64,000 bases of DNA. It comes from Aquimarina sp. BL5. GTDB taxonomy: Bacteria > Bacteroidota > Bacteroidia > Flavobacteriales > Flavobacteriaceae. Positions 59,137 to 64,000 of this stretch are shown here, piece by piece. The notes under the pieces are model-generated. The model was given only the letters and a program-made list of their open reading frames with translations. It ran no database searches and was not told where the DNA came from. The DNA is taken from positions 992,001-1,056,000 of the forward strand of contig NZ_CP031963.1 of NCBI RefSeq assembly GCF_003443675.1, in the 5' to 3' direction. A program made the position numbers and the translations under genes. Within the stretch, counting starts at the first letter, position 1. Each line of letters starts with the position of its first letter.

Positions 59137-59595
59137 ATGAAGTATTTAGAATTTGCATTAAACGTTAAAGAAAAAAACAAAGATTTAGAAATTTTTGGAG
59201 GAGTTCACATTGATGAAATCAAAAAAACAGAGAAACAATTGATGATAAAATTCCCAAATGAATACGTTAGTTTTTTAAGGCAATGTGGTACGTGTGGTTA
59301 TGCGGATACATTTATTTCTGGGTTGTTTTTAAAATGGGATAATATGGAATCTAGAGGAAGTATTTTAGCTGATACTATTTTCGCAAGAAAACATCATAAT
59401 TTAGATAAAAAATATGCAGTCTTAGAATATGCAGAGGATGACAATTATTATCTTCTAGAAGTATCATCAGATATAAGACAAACAAAAGGCAAGGTATTTA
59501 GCGTTGATATTGACTTTAAATCTCAATTAAAAGCACCTAATTTGGTTTTTGAATCTTTTGAAGAATACTTTAAATTTTTTATTGACTCAGAATAA
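59137..59595 (+). CDS. SUKH/SMI1-KNR4-like immunity protein
   Basis: 152 residues. IKKTEKQLMIKFPNEYVSFL is the SUKH fold's typical start (helix, then PxxY/FxxFL), and the rest (YYLLEVSSDIRQTKGKVFSVDIDF, then FESFEEYFKFFI at the end) agrees. It starts 8 bases after the Rhs stop, the usual place of a cognate immunity gene, and should bind and block the LHH nuclease. The cysteine pair QCGTCGYAD may bind a metal. SUKH subfamily not decided. Confidence 0.85.
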   Translation: MKYLEFALNVKEKNKDLEIFGGVHIDEIKKTEKQLMIKFPNEYVSFLRQCGTCGYADTFISGLFLKWDNMESRGSILADTIFARKHHNLDKKYAVLEYAEDDNYYLLEVSSDIRQTKGKVFSVDIDFKSQLKAPNLVFESFEEYFKFFIDSE

Positions 59596-59708
59596 TTTTT
59601 AATATTTAGATAGGTTCTAGTTAATTCTAAAAACCAGTAGCTATTAAAGCCAATTTCCAACAAATAGTAATTATTAATAAGAAATTGAAAAGTCGAAACG
59701 AAAAAACA

Positions 59709-60566
59709 ATGAAAACCTATTATAATGATACCCTTAGAAAAGTAACGTTCGAAAACAAATCGATAGATTTAATTGATGCGAAAGATTATTTTAAGGCTTT
59801 ATCGGATGATTCTAAATCCTACATAGGTTTTCTAGATGTGCATGATGAGGTGGTTATCTTTAAATGGTTAGAAAAAGACAAATGGTTGATTGATCATCCC
59901 GTCGTACCAGATACTTTACACAGACAGCGATATGTCACCAAAGAAGAATGTTTAGCTTTTATAGAAAAAATATATCAAGAATACGACATATCTGGTTTTG
60001 AAGGCTTCGAGGATGTCCCAATACAAAACTTCACCTTAGATGAAATCCTAGAATTTAAAGAAGAAGATGGGTATCTTTTAAGAGAAGAAGAGCCTCCTGT
60101 AAAAAAAGTAGATTCTTATAGAAGTGTAGTATCAAAAGTAAAAAAGACCAAAAAACCTTCGATTATCCTTGGAGATATTTCAATTCCAAAAGAAGAACGA
60201 AAATTAAAATCCACTCCTAGAGTTACAGCCAAAAAAAAATCAAGTATCTCTACTTCTCCACTTAAACGGTTTAAAACATCGGCAGAAGAATTAAAAACAG
60301 AAAAACAAAAACCTAGCACAGCTAAAACTATTGTAAAACCAGCTGAAAAAAAACCAACTAAAGATAAAACTAGTCGTACTAACCTCCTACATCTAGGGAA
60401 GACAACAAAACCTAAGAAAGAAAATAAATCTTCTTTAGTCATGGGAGAACAACTTGGTACAAATAAAAAATCAACAACCACTCCTACTCCATCAAAACCT
60501 AAAAACAACAGTAGTAGTTCAAAAAAACCAAGACCTTCTGATGATAATAGCTTTTTTAGTATTTAA
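59709..60566 (+). CDS. protein with a globular N-terminus and a basic, repeat-bearing tail
   Basis: 285 residues from ATG 59709 (the frame runs on to a TTG at 59685). The N-terminal 110 residues look folded (YIGFLDVHDEVVIFKWLEKD and RYVTKEECLAFIEKIYQ). The remaining 170 are Lys/Ser/Thr/Pro-rich and predicted disordered, with three short hydrophobic islands: SIILGD, LLHLGK and SLVMGE. It comes 113 bases after the immunity gene, so it probably belongs to the island. I recognise no family; it could be an adaptor, a second immunity-type protein or a DNA/RNA-binding protein. Confidence 0.7.
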   Translation: MKTYYNDTLRKVTFENKSIDLIDAKDYFKALSDDSKSYIGFLDVHDEVVIFKWLEKDKWLIDHPVVPDTLHRQRYVTKEECLAFIEKIYQEYDISGFEGFEDVPIQNFTLDEILEFKEEDGYLLREEEPPVKKVDSYRSVVSKVKKTKKPSIILGDISIPKEERKLKSTPRVTAKKKSSISTSPLKRFKTSAEELKTEKQKPSTAKTIVKPAEKKPTKDKTSRTNLLHLGKTTKPKKENKSSLVMGEQLGTNKKSTTTPTPSKPKNNSSSSKKPRPSDDNSFFSI

Positions 60567-60773
60567 CTAATTTTATGTATTAGAAATCCTATTACTTCTT
60601 TGAGGTATTGTTAATTTTCGTATTCAACATTTCATCACTAAATTTCACAATCCAGATTTAAGTTATACAACCTATTATGCACATCCACATCAATCTGTTG
60701 TTTATCCACAATTTTAGACCAAAGTTCCACTATACAAATAGTATCTTGTTTCTAAATAATACCTTAAATATAC

Positions 60774-60792
60774 TTATTACATCGTGTAATAA
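60774..60792 (+). promoter_or_regulatory. perfect palindrome upstream of the peptide genes
   Basis: TTATTACA, TCG, TGTAATAA: 8-bp arms and a 3-base centre, 22 bases before the first peptide ATG. Fits an operator for a dimeric regulator or a hairpin near the start of the mRNA. Confidence 0.5.
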
Positions 60793-60814
60793 ATGAACTT
60801 AAATTTTTTACATT

Positions 60815-60997
60815 ATGATTAACAAATTATCAAACTTAGGAAAAGCTTTAACCAGAGAACAACAAAAAACAATCAATGGAGGGTTACTCTTACCTTGCCA
60901 TAATAATAGAGATTGTGAAGATCTTACTGCTAGTTATAATTATCAGTGTGTTGCCGTTCCTAGTTCTCCATTCGGTAGACTATGTGTTTTAAGATAA
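60815..60997 (+). CDS. double-glycine-leader peptide 1, four-cysteine core
   Basis: 60 residues. The leader KLSNLGKALTREQQKTINGG (residues 4-23) is the double-glycine type cut by C39-peptidase ABC exporters, very like bacteriocin-type leaders of Bacteroidota. The core (24-60) has Cys28, Cys34, Cys45 and Cys57 and contains LPCHNNRDCEDL and VAVPSSPFG. No modification enzyme, exporter or immunity gene is found in the window. It may be a bacteriocin, a signal or a disulfide-rich peptide; this is inference. A second precursor follows 34 bases on. Confidence 0.8.
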   Translation: MINKLSNLGKALTREQQKTINGGLLLPCHNNRDCEDLTASYNYQCVAVPSSPFGRLCVLR

Positions 60998-61031
60998 TAC
61001 AAAACGTTATAATAATTAAAATTTTTACACA

Positions 61032-61175
61032 ATGAAAAAAAACATTTTAAACTTAGAAGGAGTTAAAGTGCTCGGAAAAGAAGTTCAGAAAACTGTAAAT
61101 GGTGGTTATGATGGATGTGATTGCGGAGTGGTTACCAATATGCCATTTTTCTGTCCATATAGACCTTGTAACTAA
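61032..61175 (+). CDS. double-glycine-leader peptide 2, four-cysteine core
   Basis: 47 codons, too short for usual gene finders. The leader LEGVKVLGKEVQKTVNGG ends at Gly25; the core (26-47) is YDGCDCGVVTNMPFFCPYRP plus CN, with Cys29, Cys31, Cys41 and Cys46. Its leader differs from that of peptide 1 but keeps the L...LG.....Q-T-N/V-N-G-G frame, so both should use the same exporter. It is followed by the strong terminator at 61217. Same strand and spacing indicate one transcript with peptide 1. Confidence 0.75.
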   Translation: MKKNILNLEGVKVLGKEVQKTVNGGYDGCDCGVVTNMPFFCPYRPCN

Positions 61176-61216
61176 AAGAAAATAGTTAGTTATTTTTTAA
61201 TTGAGAATAACGGATT

Positions 61217-61254
61217 AAAACCCTCATCTATTTTTAAAAATAGATGAGGGTTTT
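61217..61254. terminator. bidirectional intrinsic terminator
   Basis: A perfect 38-base palindrome: AAAACCCTCATCTATTTTT and its complement, with T runs on both strands. Ends the peptide transcript on the plus strand and the LRR lipoprotein transcript on the minus strand. Confidence 0.95.
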
Positions 61255-61280
61255 TTATAATTGATTGATGATATTTAATA

Positions 61281-62813
61281 TTAGTCTAAAACCATAAGTT
61301 CATACGCTGGCAAATACGTTTTTACATTACTAAATTCTGTATTAAATAATCGAACCCGGTATGTTCTTCCTTCTGCTAAATCTTTATTTGGAACCGATGG
61401 TGATATCAATTCGAATGACAAATTATTAGTTCCATTGATGAATTGTTGCGTAGCACTTTCAAAAACAAGCACCTGATCTGGTGTATCTTCTCTTATTAAG
61501 ACATCAGAAATATTTACTTCATGAATCTGAAAACCTATCTCTCCAAAATCAACGTCGAATGGACCATCTCCTTCTATAAAAATAGGATCTATAACAGCAT
61601 CTAAAGTAACATCAATAAAGAATAGAGCAATAACTCCTACTTCCGATTCAATATAACTATACTCAGAACTTACTCTTAGATCACCACACTCACCCTCACT
61701 AATAATTATAGCTCCAAGATCTTCTAATGTACAGACTTCCTCCGGAATTTCATTAAGCTGTAGGTTCCCGGATATGTCTAAAACGTCCAAAATAGTAAGT
61801 GCTCCTAATTCTTTAGGTACATCTGTAATCATATTATTACTTAAGTTGATCGTTTTAAGATTTATTAACTCTCCTATCCTAGTGCTAATTGTATTAATAT
61901 GGTTGTTTTCTAAATTTAAATCTGTTAATTGAGTCAACATACCGATTTCGTCCGGTATAATGCCATCTACAGTCGTTAGAAACCCTATATTATTATTTGA
62001 TAAATCTAATTTCTTAAGCGAACTGGCACCAAAAATACTTCTATTAAAAGTTTGTATGCCTTGGCTTCCGGTAATTGTCAACGAAGTTAGCTTCTCTAAT
62101 GAATTAAAGCCTTCAGGTAGAGTCGTTAGGTTTTCGTTATCCCTTAGTATAATCGATTCTACATTATTTAACGCAAAAAATCCTTCTGGAATCTCGAAAA
62201 AATTACCGTTGATAAAACTTAATTCCACTAATGAAGAAAGCTGGCCTATATCACTAGGAATATTATCTAATGAAGTGTTTTCTACAAACAACTTTTCTAA
62301 ATTAGTCAAGGCTCCAATTCCTTCTATTTCTCCAATTCCAAACTGATCTAAAACAAGTTCTTTTAAATTCGATAAAGAAAACAAACCTGGTAAAAAATCA
62401 TCCGATTCGATGATAGCACTATTACCAGATAATGATAGTTCTTCTAGCTTTTTTAAATCAAACAATTCATTAGGGATACTGGTGAGTCCATTATCTTTTA
62501 GTCTCAATATTGTTAAATCTTCTAATAGATTGATAGTTGGAGTAAGTATGGTAATACCTTTATTTTCAATACTTAACCCAATTAGCTTGTTATTTTCTAT
62601 TACGAGTCCCTCCCAATTATTAATATTATCCAGATTACCATCCCAATTCAAAGTATTATTAGGATTATCTTCTATTATTTTTAAAAGTACACTATTTACA
62701 TTCTCAAAATCATCCTCAATGACAACGGTAATGAGATCCTCGTCTATTTCTTTAGTACAGGAAACTAATAAACCTACACATAATATAAAAACCCTCAAAT
62801 ATAAACTCTTCAT
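61281..62813 (-). CDS. leucine-rich-repeat lipoprotein
   Basis: 510 residues, lipobox LLVSC (Cys19). After a segment that begins with NTLNWDGNLDNINNWEGLVI, about ten leucine-rich repeats of 22-24 residues follow (for example LTILRLKDNGLTSIPNELFD, LTDLNLENNHINTISTRIGE). The C-terminal 130 residues are a beta domain (about 375-510) with many Val/Ile and acidic residues that I do not recognise. Surface-exposed binding protein; ligand unknown. Convergent with the peptide genes. Confidence 0.88.
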   Translation of the reverse strand: MKSLYLRVFILCVGLLVSCTKEIDEDLITVVIEDDFENVNSVLLKIIEDNPNNTLNWDGNLDNINNWEGLVIENNKLIGLSIENKGITILTPTINLLEDLTILRLKDNGLTSIPNELFDLKKLEELSLSGNSAIIESDDFLPGLFSLSNLKELVLDQFGIGEIEGIGALTNLEKLFVENTSLDNIPSDIGQLSSLVELSFINGNFFEIPEGFFALNNVESIILRDNENLTTLPEGFNSLEKLTSLTITGSQGIQTFNRSIFGASSLKKLDLSNNNIGFLTTVDGIIPDEIGMLTQLTDLNLENNHINTISTRIGELINLKTINLSNNMITDVPKELGALTILDVLDISGNLQLNEIPEEVCTLEDLGAIIISEGECGDLRVSSEYSYIESEVGVIALFFIDVTLDAVIDPIFIEGDGPFDVDFGEIGFQIHEVNISDVLIREDTPDQVLVFESATQQFINGTNNLSFELISPSVPNKDLAEGRTYRVRLFNTEFSNVKTYLPAYELMVLD

Positions 62814-63171
62814 AAATCTTATATTTAATTATATACTAATCTCTTATATTACAAATATGTCCGAAAAATTTATCATACAACTCCACGAGTGGTCTAATGA
62901 CCATATTTTGTGGATGAATGTAGATATATTTAATCCTAGCTAACTGACATCTGTTTTATTGGCAATATGTTTTGGGAATGAATTCACATTTATATTTAAC
63001 CTTAGCACTATCCTGCTTCCAGACGAAAAACCCAAAAAACAATACATTGATCCATAAAATGTTCACCAAAATCCTCAAACCATTATTTTACTTTAGAATA
63101 AGTGCTTAATTCGTCTTTTTGAATATTCTATTAATTTTTGAAAACAAAGATTTAACTCAAAAGCATTATTA
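62814..63171. other. gene-free divergent stretch
   Basis: 358 bases between the LRR and TraO-like genes. A 28-codon ORF (62857-62943) is the tail of a shadow frame and not convincing. No TAnnTTTG with correct spacing is seen on either strand. Confidence 0.5.
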
Positions 63172-63744
63172 ATGAATCATCTTATACAAAGGAAAAATCC
63201 AGTGTCCAGTGCCTGGATAGCATTACTACTTTTATTTTTATGCTCCAATACATTGTTTGCTCAAAGTCATAAAATAGCACTTTCTCTAACCGGAGGTGTG
63301 GTTCAAGATGGTTTTGGCGGAATGATTACCGGAGACTATAAAGTAAATGAGTTTGATTACCTTCAATTTAATCTACAAGCTAGTTATGCTACTTTCGAAC
63401 AAAATAATATAGATATACCTGTAGATACTTATTCTTTTAATGCTGGTTTCTTTTTTGATATTTTAAGAAATAATTCCAGAACTTTTGCTCTATCATTAGG
63501 AGCCGGTGGCACTGTAGGGTACGAAACGATCAATAATGATGATCCAAATATAGATATCAATCAAATCCTTAATGTGGAAACAAATACCATAGTTTATGGA
63601 GCATATGCAGGTCTGGATGCTGATCTTTTTGTTTCTCCAGTAGTCGCCATAAATATTAAATTAAATGAGACTTATCACTTTAATAGTGAAATTGGAGAAT
63701 TTACGCTCTATGCAGGTTTAGGAATCAAATTAATTATAAAATAA
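63172..63744 (+). CDS. TraO-like outer-membrane beta-barrel protein
   Basis: 190 residues with a signal peptide (LLLLFLCSNTLFAQ). NAGFFFDILRNNSRTFALSL, then GAGGTVGYETIN, and the end AGLGIKLIIK are the conserved parts of TraO, a Bacteroidota conjugative-transposon protein. No other tra gene, integrase or mobilisation gene is in view, so either the element continues to the right, or this is a solitary relative with another job. The first 15 residues (MNHLIQRKNPVSSAW) are unusually long before the hydrophobic part; an internal start is not offered. Confidence 0.75.
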   Translation: MNHLIQRKNPVSSAWIALLLLFLCSNTLFAQSHKIALSLTGGVVQDGFGGMITGDYKVNEFDYLQFNLQASYATFEQNNIDIPVDTYSFNAGFFFDILRNNSRTFALSLGAGGTVGYETINNDDPNIDINQILNVETNTIVYGAYAGLDADLFVSPVVAINIKLNETYHFNSEIGEFTLYAGLGIKLIIK

Positions 63745-63955
63745 ACAGTACTTAGGTTAGAGCGCCAATCAAAAAATCAGTTAGCATCAATATTTCAGGT
63801 TTTTGTCCTCATTTATATACCAAATCTCCACAAGATCATTTTTAAAAAGAATCGAATGTATAGTTTTAAGTATACAAATTACACATATTGATATGACATA
63901 ATTCTGTTTTTTTCCGTATACCAAGCTTACAATACTTAATAACAAAAATTAAATT

Positions 63956-64000
63956 ATGAAAAATACACACAAAATTAAATCACTTAAAAAAATAATCTCC
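63956..64000 (+). CDS. start of an unknown gene, cut by the right edge
   Basis: ATG followed by 14 codons (MKNTHKIKSLKKIIS), basic, frame open to the end. Too short to tell a signal peptide from a leader peptide. The 211 bases before it hold no gene. Confidence 0.4.
   Translation, partial: MKNTHKIKSLKKIIS

Noticed and set aside
60116..60508. 130-codon minus-strand ORF under the basic tail gene
   Set aside because: Hydrophobic product is the mirror image of Lys-rich codons; no independent support.
62410..62943. 177-codon plus-strand ORF over the LRR gene start
   Set aside because: Antisense to leucine-rich repeats and the lipoprotein signal; low-complexity Ser/Leu product.

Overview
The window is a piece of a low-GC chromosome from a member of the Bacteroidota, most likely the family Flavobacteriaceae (an Aquimarina-like genome would fit, but that is inference). 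The reasons are: Bacteroidota-specific families (PorD/DUF4835, the Bacteroidota-type RNA polymerase omega, DUF4249 beside a TonB-dependent receptor, VCBS/ASPIC lipoproteins, the long-form GAPDH, KirBac), almost no Shine-Dalgarno sequences, several matches to the Bacteroidota -7 promoter element TAnnTTTG, and lipoproteins with short S-C lipoboxes.

Left part (1-20435, almost all on the minus strand). This is a dense housekeeping region. In order of transcription it holds glycosyltransferase - YbbR - coaE - sensor kinase - response regulator (cut by the left edge); fabI; bamD - rpoZ - coaBC - porD - recN behind a good promoter; DUF6913-like - dapA - KirBac potassium channel; and GNAT - prmC - LOG protein - ligA followed by four tandem paralogous membrane proteins of the YhhN (lysoplasmalogenase-like) type that lose the family motifs step by step.

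Middle part (20436-39580). Plus-strand genes are a LEA-14-like lipoprotein, ribD, a HAD phosphatase, a DMT transporter and a YigZ protein; then dnaA, a low-molecular-weight phosphatase and a TP-methylase. A minus-strand cell-wall group follows (lysozyme-fold protein, mltG, GNAT, dapF). The plus strand then carries an HtrA protease, long-form GAPDH, a coiled-coil membrane protein, trmD, rplS and monomeric isocitrate dehydrogenase. The 960-base stretch between rplS and icd has no gene but contains a separate strong terminator, three degenerate repeats and a structured icd leader. The rplS leader is also structured. Clear intrinsic terminators follow htrA, gap, rplS and icd.

Right part (39700-64000) is more accessory. 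It holds a large VCBS/ASPIC lipoprotein; an ECF sigma - membrane partner - DUF4097-like - beta-barrel operon; a TonB receptor/DUF4249 pair; murQ; and an orphan type VI secretion island. The island is made of VgrG, an unrecognised 282-residue linker protein, a 1588-residue DUF4280(PAAR-like)-Rhs toxin with a C-terminal LHH nuclease, a SUKH-like immunity protein, and a protein with a basic, repeat-bearing tail. Directly downstream are two tandem double-glycine-leader peptides with four-cysteine cores, preceded by a perfect palindrome and closed by a 19-bp bidirectional terminator. A leucine-rich-repeat lipoprotein, a solitary TraO-like protein and the start of another gene complete the window. 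I saw no tRNA, rRNA, CRISPR array, transposase or integrase. The best candidates for something undescribed are the VgrG-linker-Rhs island with its tailed protein, the two peptides, and the decaying YhhN-like array.
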